The notes beneath the pieces are model-generated. The model did no database searches and had not been told where the DNA came from. It saw nothing but the letters and a program-made list of their open reading frames with translations. Of a DNA stretch of 39,049 nt, positions 13,650 through 22,357 are shown one piece after another. The stretch's first letter is position 1. Every line of letters begins with the position of its first letter. The stretch comes from Candidatus Faecalibacterium gallistercoris (GTDB lineage Bacteria > Bacillota > Clostridia > Oscillospirales > Ruminococcaceae): the NCBI GenBank assembly GCA_019116585.1, contig DXBJ01000026.1, positions 1 to 39,049 on the forward strand. Reading direction: 5' to 3'. A program made the translations under genes and the position numbers.

Positions 13650-15536
13650 ATGACATTTCAAGAACTGAATCTATCCAAACCGATCCTGCGGGCCGTGGCC
13701 CGGGCGGGCTATGAGAAGCCGTCTCCCATCCAGGCGGGAGCCATCCCGCCGGTGCTGAAGGGCCAGGATCTGATGGGCTGTGCCCAGACAGGCACCGGCA
13801 AGACGGCGGCGTTCGCCCTGCCCATCCTGGACCTGCTGAGCGCCCGCCCGCCCAAAAAGCCGGGGGCGGTCCGCGCCCTGGTCCTGACCCCCACCCGGGA
13901 GCTGGCCCTCCAGATCGGGGAGAGCTTTGCGCAGTACGGCCAGTATCTGAAGCTGCGCTCGGCCGTCATTTTCGGCGGGGTGGGCCAGGCCCCCCAGGTG
14001 GAAAAACTCCGCCAGGGGGTGGACATCTTGGTGGCCTGCCCCGGCCGCCTCAACGACCTGATCGGGCAGGGCTATGTGGACCTGTCCGGGGTGGAGATCT
14101 TTGTCCTGGACGAGGCCGACCGGATGCTGGACATGGGCTTTGTCCACGACGTCAAGCGGGTCATCGCCAAGCTGCCGGTGCGGCGGCAGACCCTGATGTT
14201 CAGCGCGACCATGCCCGCCGAGATCGAGCAGCTGGCCGCCGGCATCCTGCGGGACCCGGCCTTCGTCAAGGTGGACCCGGTGTCCAGCACGGTGGACCGC
14301 ATCGCCCAAAGCCTCTACTACGTCTCCAAGACGGACAAGCGCAAGCTGCTGCCCTGGCTGATCCAGAACCTGCAGCCGCCCGTCCACAACGCCCTGGTTT
14401 TCAGCCGCACCAAACACGGGGCCGACCGGATCGCCCGGGACCTGGTCAAACAGGGCATCCCGGCGGCGGCCATCCACGGCAACAAGAGCCAGAGCGCCCG
14501 GGTGGCGGCCCTGGAGGGCTTCAAAGCCGGCCGCACCAAGGTCCTGGTGGCCACCGACATCGCGGCCCGGGGCATTGACATCAACGAGCTGTCCCACGTG
14601 TTCAACTACGACCTGCCGGAAGTGCCCGAGACCTATGTCCACCGCATCGGGCGGACGGCCCGGGCCGGCGCAGACGGGGTGGCCGTCAGCTTTTGCGCCC
14701 CCGAAGAACGGGAGTACCTGGCCGGCATCGAAAAACTGAACCGCAAAAAGATCCCGGTGGTCAGCGGCCACCCCTGGGACACGGCCGGGCCCGAGCAGCC
14801 GGCCCCCACCGAGCCTAAACCAGCGCAGCCCGCCCGCCCCCTCAAGGTGCGGCAGGTGCAGCCTGCGGCCCCTGCGCTGCCAGATACAAAGAAAGAGGAG
14901 ACCATCATGGACGAAACCAAGAAGAGCGCCCCCCGCGAAGGCGGAGAGAAGCGCAGCCGCTCCCGGCGCGGCCGTCGGGATGGCAAACCCCGTCCCGCCC
15001 AGGGGGCACAGCCCCAGCAGGCCAAGTTCGACCCCCACTTCCTGACCGGCGCCGAGACCGCCGTCCTGCCCGCCAAGACGGTGGCGGCCGCCCCCGACAA
15101 ACAGCGGCCCGCCCCCCAGAACAGCCAGCAGGGCCGCCCGGCCAAGGGCGGCCAGGCCCCCCAGCAGCGGCCCGGCCGCGACAGCCGGCCCTCGCAGCCC
15201 GAGGGCAAAAAGGCCGGCCGCAGCGGTGGCAAGAACCAGCCCAAGCCCGAACAGCCCGCCCGCCCGGAGAACTCTTCCCGGTCTGCCGCCCGCAGCGCCG
15301 CCGGAGAGCGGGGCCGCGGCCAGGCCGGGCGCGCTCCCGCCCCCAAGGGCCCGGCCCCCAGCCAGCCCAAAGGCCGCCCCGGCCGTCCCGCCCGGGAAAC
15401 CCGGAGCGACGACCCCGGCCTGGTCCTGATCAGCCGGCGGCCGCCCCAGCAGAAATTCTCCAGCTTTGAGGAGTATATGGCGGCCCACGGCGGCGCTACC
15501 GCCCCCATCGAGGACCACAGCGAGGACTACGAATAA
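13650..15536 (+). CDS. DEAD-box ATP-dependent RNA helicase with long basic tail
   Basis: A 628-residue helicase for RNA remodelling. The core (about 1-380) has a Q motif at the N-terminus, Walker A AQTGTGKT (45-52), PTREL, DEAD (154-157), [13 protein letters not shown] and [10 protein letters not shown]. The remaining 245 or so residues are low-complexity, rich in Pro, Gln, Arg, Lys and Gly, an RNA-binding tail of the RhlE/CshA kind but long. Inside it, AAAGAGGAG followed by ATG at 14907 is an excellent in-frame start and could give a separate 209-residue tail protein. The gene follows the DUF1015 gene by 21 bases and ends the operon. Confidence 0.93.
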   Translation: MTFQELNLSKPILRAVARAGYEKPSPIQAGAIPPVLKGQDLMGCAQTGTGKTAAFALPILDLLSARPPKKPGAVRALVLTPTRELALQIGESFAQYGQYLKLRSAVIFGGVGQAPQVEKLRQGVDILVACPGRLNDLIGQGYVDLSGVEIFVLDEADRMLDMGFVHDVKRVIAKLPVRRQTLMFSATMPAEIEQLAAGILRDPAFVKVDPVSSTVDRIAQSLYYVSKTDKRKLLPWLIQNLQPPVHNALVFSRTKHGADRIARDLVKQGIPAAAIHGNKSQSARVAALEGFKAGRTKVLVATDIAARGIDINELSHVFNYDLPEVPETYVHRIGRTARAGADGVAVSFCAPEEREYLAGIEKLNRKKIPVVSGHPWDTAGPEQPAPTEPKPAQPARPLKVRQVQPAAPALPDTKKEETIMDETKKSAPREGGEKRSRSRRGRRDGKPRPAQGAQPQQAKFDPHFLTGAETAVLPAKTVAAAPDKQRPAPQNSQQGRPAKGGQAPQQRPGRDSRPSQPEGKKAGRSGGKNQPKPEQPARPENSSRSAARSAAGERGRGQAGRAPAPKGPAPSQPKGRPGRPARETRSDDPGLVLISRRPPQQKFSSFEEYMAAHGGATAPIEDHSEDYE

Positions 15537-15568
15537 TACGCGCTCGCGGCCAAACGGATTTGGAAAAG

Positions 15569-15620
15569 AAAACCGGCGCCCTGCGTCCCTACGGACCCAG
15601 CGGCGCCGGTTTTGTTTACT
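15569..15620. terminator. Bidirectional terminator after the helicase
   Basis: AAAACCGGCGCC (15569-15580) pairs with GGCGCCGGTTTT (15602-15613). T-rich sequence follows on the + strand and A-rich sequence precedes it, so it can also serve the AraC gene. Confidence 0.88.
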
Positions 15621-15999
15621 TTTTCTCCAGGCGGGCCAGGCGGTATTCCCGCGGGCTCTGGCCGTAGTGGGCGCGGAACAGCCGGTAAAAATAGCTGGTG
15701 TTCTCGTAGCCCACCTGGGCGATGATCTGCTGGACCGTCAGGTCGCTGCGGCGCAGCAGGCGGGCTGCCATCTCCAGGCGGTGCTGCTGGAGCAGCTCTT
15801 TGTAGGTGCGGCCGGTCTCGGCGCGGACGCACTCGCTCACATAGGCCAGCGAGACCTGGTAGGTATGGGCCACACTGGAAAGGTTGGCCTGCCTGTAGTT
15901 GTGGACGATCTCGTCCAGCGCAGCGCGGACCAGCGCCTGCTTGTCAACGGTGGCGCCCCGGCCTGCGGCGCGCGCCTTCCTGGTACCTGTTTCGATCAT
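15616..15999 (-). CDS. AraC-family protein, DNA-binding domain only
   Basis: A 127-residue protein that is essentially just the double helix-turn-helix of AraC/XylS regulators. The first HTH is about residues 45-65, and the second contains VQQIIAQVGYENTSYFYRLFRAHYGQSPREYR, the classic signature. No effector-binding domain is present, so it may respond to a partner or be constitutive. The ATG at 15999 is chosen because GGAGGG lies 7 bases upstream; the ATG 18 bases earlier has no RBS. Targets are unknown. A divergent or nearby gene such as the pst operon is possible but unsupported. Confidence 0.82.
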   Translation of the reverse strand: MIETGTRKARAAGRGATVDKQALVRAALDEIVHNYRQANLSSVAHTYQVSLAYVSECVRAETGRTYKELLQQHRLEMAARLLRRSDLTVQQIIAQVGYENTSYFYRLFRAHYGQSPREYRLARLEKK

Positions 16000-16157
16000 A
16001 CTTATCCCTCCGATCATGCAAAACGCGGCGCTTGCCCAGCGGTGCTGCGGCGTTCAACCTACAAACGAAATAAGGACGTCGTTTATTGCAGAATGTACGT
16101 GCTGGAATAACTTTCACATCCTGTCAACAAAAGGGACACAGTCCGGCCACAGAAAAG

Positions 16158-16200
16158 ATAAAATCGGCCCGCCGGTGGTCGAAGCCGGCGGGCCCAAAAC
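16158..16200 (-). terminator. Terminator of the pst-phoU operon
   Basis: On the minus strand GGCCCGCCGG pairs with CCGGCGGGCC (16166-16194), followed by GATTTTATCTTTT. It lies 80 bases past the phoU stop. The rest of 16000-16280 shows no gene. Confidence 0.75.
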
Positions 16201-16280
16201 AGGTTTTCAGGATAACCAGGGAAGGATGCAGGTTGGATGCAGGTCTTGCCGCGTCTGCGGCGGCAGAGGGCGCAGGCCCA

Positions 16281-16949
16281 TCAGAACATGGTCTCGTTCT
16301 TGTACAGGCCGGTGCGGGTGAACTGGACCCACTCGGCCAGGTTGACGGCGTGGTCGCCGATCCGCTCCAGGTACTTGATGACCATCAGCATATCCAGGGC
16401 GGCGTCCACCTGGCTGGGGTCGGCCGCGATCTCCTCGGCCAGGGTCCGCTTGATGGCGTTGAAGTCGTAGTCCACCTCATCGTCGGCGGCGATCACCCGC
16501 TGGGCGGCGTTCATGTCCTCTTTCAGGAAGGCGTCCATCCCGTCCAGCACCATTTTGTGGGCCTTCTGGCCCATCTTGATGGCCTCGCTGACGGCGGGGT
16601 CGCCGGCCTTGCGGGAAGCGAACAGGTGGGGCATGATCTCGGCGATGTCGGCGGCGTGGTCGCCGATCCGCTCCAGGTCGGTGATGACCTTCAGGGTCGC
16701 CGACACCCGGCGCAGGTCGCCGGCCACCGGCTGCTGGCGCAGCAGCAGCAGCATGCAGCGGTGCTCGATGTCGTGCTCCATCTCGTTGATCTGGCTGTCG
16801 TCCTTGATGATCTGGGCGGCGGCCTCGGCGTCGGTGGTGGCCAGGGCTTCCATGGCGTTCTCAACGGCGTCGGTGACGGCCTGGCCCATCTCGGTCAGCG
16901 CCTGGTTCAGCTCGGCCAGGGCCTCGTCATAGTGCTTGCGAATGCTCAT
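16281..16949 (-). CDS. phoU: Phosphate transport regulator PhoU
   Basis: A 222-residue all-helical protein made of two PhoU repeats. Each holds the metal-binding motif: DLERIGDHAADIAE in the first half and YLERIGDHAVNLAEW in the second. In characterised bacteria PhoU links the Pst transporter to the PhoR/PhoB pair and curbs phosphate uptake. It is the last gene of the operon, 43 bases after pstB, with GAGGAGA ahead of its ATG. No residue is obviously missing. Confidence 0.95.
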   Translation of the reverse strand: MSIRKHYDEALAELNQALTEMGQAVTDAVENAMEALATTDAEAAAQIIKDDSQINEMEHDIEHRCMLLLLRQQPVAGDLRRVSATLKVITDLERIGDHAADIAEIMPHLFASRKAGDPAVSEAIKMGQKAHKMVLDGMDAFLKEDMNAAQRVIAADDEVDYDFNAIKRTLAEEIAADPSQVDAALDMLMVIKYLERIGDHAVNLAEWVQFTRTGLYKNETMF

Positions 16950-16992
16950 AACTATGTGTCTCCTCTCTCTTTGACCCGAATCAACCGGATGA

Positions 16993-17763
16993 TTAGCCGA
17001 AACGGCCGGAGATGTAATCCTCGGTGCGCTTGTCGGAGGGGGTGCTGAAGATCTCTTCGGTGGGGCCCACCTCCACCAGCTCGCCCAGCAGGAAGAAGGC
17101 GGTGCGGTCGCTGATACGGGCGGCCTGCTGCATGTTATGGGTGACGATGACCACGGTGTAGTTCTTTTTCAGCTCGCTCATCAGCTCTTCCACCTTCATG
17201 GTCGAGCCGGGGTCCAGAGCCGAGGTGGGTTCGTCCATCAGCAGGACTTCGGGCTTGACAGCCAGGGCGCGGGCGATGCACAGGCGCTGCTGCTGGCCGC
17301 CCGACAGGCCCAGGGCGCTCTTTTTCAGGCGGTCCTTGACCTCCTCCCACAGGGCGGCGCCCCGCAGGCTGCTCTCCACGATCTCGTCCAGCTCCGCCTT
17401 GTTGCGCACGCCGTGCAGCTTGGGGCCATAGGTGATGTTGTCGTAGATGCTCATGGGGAAGGGGTTGGCCTTCTGGAAGACCATGCCCACGCGGCGGCGC
17501 AGGGTGGTCAGGACCATGCCCGGTCCAAAGATGTCCTCGCCCTTCAGAGTGACCTTGCCCTCGATGCGGACGTTGGGGACCAGGTCGTTCATGCGGTTCA
17601 GGGTCTTGAGGAAGGTGGATTTGCCGCAGCCCGAAGGGCCGATCAGGGCCGTGATCTCCCGCTCGCCCACGTCCAGAGAGATGGACTTGAGGGCCTTGAA
17701 GTCACCGTACCACAGGTCGAGATTTTTCGCCGAGATGACAGGCGTGGTGTTTTGCAGTTCCAT
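16993..17763 (-). CDS. pstB: Phosphate ABC transporter ATP-binding protein
   Basis: The ATPase of the Pst phosphate importer, on the inner membrane face. It is 256 residues. Walker [11 protein letters not shown]-loop [15 protein letters not shown] (typical of PstB), signature LSGGQQQRL, Walker [14 protein letters not shown] and the H-loop His in VTHNMQQA are all intact. The gene sits 23 bases after pstA with a GAGGT site. Confidence 0.97.
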   Translation of the reverse strand: MELQNTTPVISAKNLDLWYGDFKALKSISLDVGEREITALIGPSGCGKSTFLKTLNRMNDLVPNVRIEGKVTLKGEDIFGPGMVLTTLRRRVGMVFQKANPFPMSIYDNITYGPKLHGVRNKAELDEIVESSLRGAALWEEVKDRLKKSALGLSGGQQQRLCIARALAVKPEVLLMDEPTSALDPGSTMKVEELMSELKKNYTVVIVTHNMQQAARISDRTAFFLLGELVEVGPTEEIFSTPSDKRTEDYISGRFG

Positions 17764-17786
17764 ATCGTTTTTACCTCACTACTAGA

Positions 17787-18656
17787 TCAGCCCTTTTGAC
17801 GGAGATGCTTCTTGGCCAGACGGGCGGCAATGTTGATGATCAGCACCAGCACCAGCAGGATCGCGCCGATGCCCCAGGCAGAGTCGAAGTCGCCGTTCTC
17901 GAAGGCGCGCAGGTACAGCAGGACGGACAGCGACGCGCCGTTGGAGCCGTACGCCTCGATGATGTTGTTGGCGATGATCTGGGCCGCGCCGGCGGTGAAC
18001 AGCAGGGCCGCGCTCTCGCCCACGATACGGCCGATGGCCAGGATGCAGCCGGTGACGATGCCGTCAATGCTGCAGGGCAGGACGATGGTGCGGATGATGT
18101 GCCACTTGCCTGCGCCCAGGCCCATGGCGCCCTCACGGTAGCCCATGGGGACCGTTTTGAGGGATTCCTGGGTGGTGCGGATGATGGTGGGCAGGGTCAT
18201 GATGACCAGGGTCAGGCTGCCGGACAGCAGGCTGGTCTGGAAGCCCAGGGCCTGGGCAAACACCAGCATGCCCACCAGGCCGTAGATGATGCTGGGGATG
18301 CCGGCCAGGGTCTCGTTGGTGAACTCGATGATCGCGATCAGCTTGCGGTTGGTGGCGTATTCGGTCAGGTAGACCGCCGCGCCCACGCCCAGAGGCAGGA
18401 CGATGACCAGGGTGAGCAGGATGATGTACAGGGTGTTGATGATGGCGGGCAGGATGCCGTTGGTGCCGCGCAGGATGCTGGAGGTGGTGGTCAGGAAGGT
18501 CCAGTTGACATGAGGCAGGCCGCGGATCAGCACCATACCGATGATGCCCACCACCAGGATGATGACAAAGACGGCGGCCACCCACACCGCACCGCTAAAG
18601 AACTGGTTCCACAGGCGGCGGGACGAGGAGAAATCTGCATAGCGGTTACTTTTCAC
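17787..18656 (-). CDS. pstA: Phosphate ABC transporter permease PstA
   Basis: One of two membrane channel subunits of the Pst importer, 289 residues with about six membrane segments. The EAA-type cytoplasmic loop (LKTVPMGYREGAMGLGAGKWHII) contacts PstB. The start codon is GTG, preceded by AAGGAGG 8 bases upstream, and it overlaps the end of pstC by 11 bases, implying coupled translation. Confidence 0.95.
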   Translation of the reverse strand: MKSNRYADFSSSRRLWNQFFSGAVWVAAVFVIILVVGIIGMVLIRGLPHVNWTFLTTTSSILRGTNGILPAIINTLYIILLTLVIVLPLGVGAAVYLTEYATNRKLIAIIEFTNETLAGIPSIIYGLVGMLVFAQALGFQTSLLSGSLTLVIMTLPTIIRTTQESLKTVPMGYREGAMGLGAGKWHIIRTIVLPCSIDGIVTGCILAIGRIVGESAALLFTAGAAQIIANNIIEAYGSNGASLSVLLYLRAFENGDFDSAWGIGAILLVLVLIINIAARLAKKHLRQKG

Positions 18657-19575
18657 CGTTGCTGCCTCCTTTCAGGAAGAAGTTGAGCACCAGGTTGATG
18701 ATCATGATGAAGATGAACAGGATCAGGCCGATGCTGAACAGCGCCTGGCGCTGCAGGCCGCTGGCGTAGCTCATCTCCTTGGCGATGGCGGTGGTCAGGA
18801 AGGTGACGCTCTTGAACAGGCCCGGCATATTGGGGCTGTTGCCGGCCACCATCATCACGGCCATGGCCTCGCCGACGGCGCGGCCGATGCCCAGCACGAT
18901 GCCCGCTGCGATGCCGCTTTTGGCGGCGGGGACGCTGACTTTGAACCAGGTCTCGGCTTCGGTGGCGCCCAGGGCCAGGCTGCCCTCCTCATACTCGTGG
19001 GGGACGGCGTTGAGGGCCGTCACCGACACCGAGACGATGCTGGGCAGGATCATGATGCTCAGCACCAGGATGGCGCTGAGCAGGCAGGCGCCCGAGGCCC
19101 GGCCAAAGACGGCGGCCACGGCGGGCACCAGCAGCTGCATGCCCAGCAGGCCGAAGATGACGCTGGGGATGCCGCTGAGCAGCTCAATGGCGGACGTGGC
19201 GACGGTGCGCAGCTTGGGCGTGGCCGCCTTGGAGAGAAAGACCGCCGTCAGCAAACCCACCGGGATGCCGATGATGATGGCGCCCAGGGTGCCGTACACG
19301 CTGGACAGGATAAAGGGCAGGATGCCGAACTTGGGCTCGGCGGCGGTGGATGCCCACTCCTGACCGAAGAGGAAGTCCACAATGCCGATCTGACCGATGG
19401 CGGGCAGGCCCGAGATGACCATGTAAACGGTGATCAGGGCCACGCAGCCGATGGCTAGGATGCCGCACAGGAAGAAGATGGCGTTCATCACCAGCTCCAG
19501 CCACTCGGCCGCATTGTGGGGCTTGTTGAATTTCCGGATCACGATGGCGCCGGAAGCAGAGTCTTGCTGTTTCAT
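18646..19575 (-). CDS. pstC: Phosphate ABC transporter permease PstC
   Basis: The other Pst permease, 309 residues from the ATG at 19575 with about six membrane segments. The EAA-type loop is ALNAVPHEYEEGSLALGATEAETWFKV. The start at 19575 (MKQQDS) is preferred over one 12 bases earlier because the GGGGG tract lies just before it. A hairpin with a T-run separates it from pstS. Confidence 0.95.
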   Translation of the reverse strand: MKQQDSASGAIVIRKFNKPHNAAEWLELVMNAIFFLCGILAIGCVALITVYMVISGLPAIGQIGIVDFLFGQEWASTAAEPKFGILPFILSSVYGTLGAIIIGIPVGLLTAVFLSKAATPKLRTVATSAIELLSGIPSVIFGLLGMQLLVPAVAAVFGRASGACLLSAILVLSIMILPSIVSVSVTALNAVPHEYEEGSLALGATEAETWFKVSVPAAKSGIAAGIVLGIGRAVGEAMAVMMVAGNSPNMPGLFKSVTFLTTAIAKEMSYASGLQRQALFSIGLILFIFIMIINLVLNFFLKGGSNGEK

Positions 19576-19614
19576 AGTAACCCCCATGGATTTGGTTGAA
19601 AAGGCGGTCTGTTC

Positions 19615-19649
19615 CCAAAAACCGCCTGGGAACGCGCGTCCCCAGGCGG
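19615..19649 (-). terminator. Intercistronic hairpin between pstS and pstC
   Basis: On the minus strand CCGCCTGGG pairs with CCCAGGCGG and is followed by TTTTT. It lies inside the operon, so it probably acts as a partial terminator or mRNA stabiliser, leaving more pstS than permease message, as is common for binding proteins. Confidence 0.75.
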
Positions 19650-19695
19650 AAAGTATCAGGATTCAGGACCCGGGTGTTGAGAAGGGAACCTCCCC

Positions 19696-20616
19696 TTACT
19701 CAGCGTCCACCAGGGGGACAGCGCCGGCCAGGCGGATCAGCTCAGCGGCATCCGGGCTGACGGCAAAGTCGATGAAGGCCTGTGCAGCCTCGGACAGCTC
19801 GGCGGAGTCGTTGGTGATGAAGTTGAAGGGACGCTGGACCTTGTAGGTGCCGTCCAGGACGGTGGCCTCGCTGCACTCGACGCCCTCGACGGTCAGGGTC
19901 TTGACGGTGTCGCCCACAGCGGACAGGGAAGCGTAGCCGATGGCCAGCTTGTTGGAAGCCACAGCCGAGATGACAGCGCCGGTGGCGGTCAGCTCCTGGT
20001 CGTAGACGCAGGCATCCTCCACGCCCACGATGCTCTCGAAGCCGTCGCGGGTGCCGGAGCCGGCCTCACGGCCGATGACCACGATCTCGCCGTCCTCGCC
20101 GCCCACGTCGGCCCAGTTGGTGATCTCCTTGCGGAAGATCTGGGCCAGCTGGTCGATGCTCAGGTCCGAAACAGTGTTCTCGTTGTTGACCACCATGGCG
20201 ATGCCGTCCAGAGCGACGGTGGTGGCGGTGACGCCGGTCTCGTCGTCGTGCAGGGCGCGGGAAGCCAGGCCGATGTCCAGGGTCTGCTCCACAGCGCCGG
20301 TGATGCCGGCGCCGGAACCGGTGGGATCGTAGCTGATGGTGACGCCGGGGGCGACCTCGGCAAAGCCCTCGGTCAGGGCCTCGATGACGCTGTTCATGGA
20401 AGTGGAACCGCCGGTGGCGACGGTGCCGGACAGGCTGCTCAGATCATTGGCAGCCTCGGCAGCGGAAGATGCCACAGAAGAAGCGGTGGAAGAAGCAGAA
20501 GAAGCAGTGCTGGCAGCGGTGGAGCTGGAAGAGCTGCCGCCGCAGGCAGCCAGAGCGCCGGCAGCAGCCGCGGCGCCGCAAACAGCCAGGAAGGAACGAC
20601 GATTGATCTTTTTCAT
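19696..20616 (-). CDS. pstS: Phosphate-binding lipoprotein PstS
   Basis: Extracytoplasmic phosphate receptor that delivers phosphate to PstCAB, 306 residues. The signal peptide contains NRRSFLA, a twin-arginine motif, and ends in lipobox LAAC, so it may be exported folded and then lipidated. A Ser/Ala/Thr-rich linker follows, then the mature domain with phosphate contacts GGSTSM, DPTGSGAGI and GREAGSGTR. It starts the pst operon with GGAGG before the ATG. Confidence 0.95.
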   Translation of the reverse strand: MKKINRRSFLAVCGAAAAAGALAACGGSSSSSTAASTASSASSTASSVASSAAEAANDLSSLSGTVATGGSTSMNSVIEALTEGFAEVAPGVTISYDPTGSGAGITGAVEQTLDIGLASRALHDDETGVTATTVALDGIAMVVNNENTVSDLSIDQLAQIFRKEITNWADVGGEDGEIVVIGREAGSGTRDGFESIVGVEDACVYDQELTATGAVISAVASNKLAIGYASLSAVGDTVKTLTVEGVECSEATVLDGTYKVQRPFNFITNDSAELSEAAQAFIDFAVSPDAAELIRLAGAVPLVDAE

Positions 20617-20795
20617 AATGTATTTCCTCCAAAATCACGAATCATGGGACCGGTGTCTCTTTGACCGGTAAATCTTTTTCTTTTGTTGCTTTGTGCTTTC
20701 CTCTCGGAACGCCACCATTGTACAACGGAAACGGGCGCGCTGCGACCATGGCAAGGAAAAATCCATGTAAAGTTTTGCGCAATACTTTGCCCTGA

Positions 20796-20813
20796 ATGAA
20801 AAGAGAATGTAAA
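20796..20813 (-). promoter_or_regulatory. Candidate Pho box upstream of pstS
   Basis: On the minus strand TTTACAT and TTTTCAT are two 7-base repeats with a 4-base spacer, the layout of PhoB/PhoP sites. A third TTTACAT lies nearer pstS (around 20765). The sequence is off consensus, so this rests on layout and position. Confidence 0.5.
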
Positions 20814-20849
20814 TTCGCGGCCGGAAATATAGCCTTAAAATTTACATTC
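20805..20849. promoter_or_regulatory. Perfect 11-bp inverted repeat upstream of pstS
   Basis: GAATGTAAATT (20805-20815) and AATTTACATTC (20839-20849) flank 23 bases that include TATATT on the minus strand, a possible -10 for pstS. It overlaps the candidate Pho box and may be an operator pair. The remaining bases up to 20616 would be the pstS leader. Confidence 0.6.
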
Positions 20850-20907
20850 CCTTGTTTTGGCAGAGGCCGGCGGCGCAGGACGCTGGAAAACATCGGCCGC
20901 CTTGCAA

Positions 20908-20942
20908 CAAAAAAGCCGCAGGACCTTCTACGGTCCTGCGGC
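20908..20942 (-). terminator. Terminator of nagA
   Basis: Perfect 11-bp stem GCCGCAGGACC with GGTCCTGCGGC, then six T on the minus strand. It isolates the nag genes from pstS. Confidence 0.93.
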
Positions 20943-20987
20943 GGTTGATTCGGATCGTGGCCGGGCGGGTGCGCCGGCCGGGGGAAA

Positions 20988-22118
20988 TCACAGGATGCGG
21001 ACGCCCTTTTGGATCACCGACTGGATCTCCAGGGCCTTGTCTGCAAGGATGACGTTGCCGTACCGGCCCGCGGCCAGCGAGCCGTAGTCGGCGTCCACCC
21101 CGATGCTCCGGGCGGGGTTCTCGGAGGCGGCGCGGACCGCGCTCTCCAGGGGCACGCCCATGTCCAGCACCGCACGCTTCATGCAGTCGTACAGGCAGGT
21201 GGCGCTGCCGGCGATGACGCCAGGCTGCTCGGTCAGGGTGGCGCGGGGGCCCTTGACGGTGACGGCCTGGCCGCCCAGGCTGTACTGGCCGTCGGGCAGG
21301 CCGCAGGCCATCATGCTGTCGGCAATCAGGATGACTCGGTCGTCCCCAAAGGTGTGGAAGGTGAAGCGGACCATGGCCGGGTGGATGTGCACCCCGTCGG
21401 TGATGAGCTCCACTTCCGCCTTGCGCTCCAGGGCCGCGATGATGGGCCCCGGCTCCCGGTGGGTGATGCCGGGCATGGCGTTGTACAGGTGGGTCATGTG
21501 GCTGGCGCCCAGGTCGAAGGCGGCGATGGCGGTGTCGTAGCTGGTGCAGGTGTGGGCGATGGAGATGCGCACCTCGTCCTTGCACTTGGAGATAAAGTCA
21601 AAGGCGCATTCTTCCTCGGGGGCGATGTCCACCAGCTTGATGAGGCCGCCCGACCGCTTTTGCAGCCGGCGGAACATGGCCACATCGGGCAGGTGGAGGT
21701 AGGCCGGGTTCTGGGCGCCCAGCTTGTGGGGGCTGATGAAGGGCCCTTCCATATTGATGCCCACCAGGTCGGCCCCGCGCTCGTTCTTGTGGGCGGCGGC
21801 CGCGTCCATGACGCCGTTCAGGATCTCTTCCGAATAGGTCATGGTGGCGGGGCAGATGGCGAGGACGCCCTTGCTGGCCTCGAAATCGGCCAGGGCCTGG
21901 ATGGATTCCTCGGTGCCGTCGCAGAAATCGTGGCCCACGGCCCCGTGGAAGTGGATGTCCAGCAGGCCGGGCAGGGCGTACAGCCCGCCGGCGTCCACGA
22001 CCTCCTCGCCGGGCAGGGGATCGGCTGCGCCGGCGGCGATGCGGCCGTCACGGATGACCAGCTCTCCCGGCGCAAAGGTGTGCTCCGGGGTGTAGATCAG
22101 TGCATGTTTGATAATCAT
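20988..22118 (-). CDS. nagA: N-acetylglucosamine-6-phosphate deacetylase
   Basis: Removes acetate from GlcNAc-6-phosphate, giving glucosamine-6-phosphate for NagB. It is 376 residues, an amidohydrolase-fold enzyme. Metal and catalytic residues are visible: His56 and His58 in DIHFHG, Glu124 in NMEGPF, His189 in IAHTCTSYD, His210 in MTHLYNAM and catalytic Asp267 in LIADSMM. GAGAGGT precedes the ATG. It is the last gene of the PTS-nagB-nagA group but is separated from nagB by a 236-base gap holding a MITE-like element. Confidence 0.96.
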   Translation of the reverse strand: MIIKHALIYTPEHTFAPGELVIRDGRIAAGAADPLPGEEVVDAGGLYALPGLLDIHFHGAVGHDFCDGTEESIQALADFEASKGVLAICPATMTYSEEILNGVMDAAAAHKNERGADLVGINMEGPFISPHKLGAQNPAYLHLPDVAMFRRLQKRSGGLIKLVDIAPEEECAFDFISKCKDEVRISIAHTCTSYDTAIAAFDLGASHMTHLYNAMPGITHREPGPIIAALERKAEVELITDGVHIHPAMVRFTFHTFGDDRVILIADSMMACGLPDGQYSLGGQAVTVKGPRATLTEQPGVIAGSATCLYDCMKRAVLDMGVPLESAVRAASENPARSIGVDADYGSLAAGRYGNVILADKALEIQSVIQKGVRIL

Positions 22119-22191
22119 TGGCGTGTACCTCTCAATTTCTGGCGCGGGGGGCCTCTTTTTCCGCCGCAGGGCGGAAAGGGAGAAGCACCCT

Positions 22192-22357
22192 TAGGGTGTA
22201 TCTGAAAACTCCCCAACGCTGTTCTATTCTACCCAAAAGCCCCATCTGCCGCGTTGCATTCGCTTGCATTCCACAAAGGAGTGCAGCGCTCATGCGCCTT
22301 GCATCTGGCGCTTTTGGGCGAATATCCCAGCATTTTTGACTTCTCAGATACACCCTA
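22192..22357. mobile_element. MITE-like element between nagB and nagA
   Basis: A 166-bp unit with perfect 12-bp terminal inverted repeats GGGTGTATCTGA (22194-22205) and TCAGATACACCC (22344-22355), flanked by TA on both sides. A TA target duplication is typical of IS630/Tc1-type elements. It has no coding capacity, so it would need a transposase in trans. Its right end supplies the TAG stop codon of nagB. Confidence 0.8.

Noticed and set aside
11061-13661. An 866-residue minus-strand open frame
   Set aside because: It overlaps two well-supported + strand genes in GC-rich DNA where stops are rare, and its translation is low-complexity with no motif.
13671-15518. A 615-residue minus-strand frame opposite the helicase
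   Set aside because: Antisense shadow of a gene with all DEAD-box motifs; composition is Gly/Leu/Ala-rich without domains.
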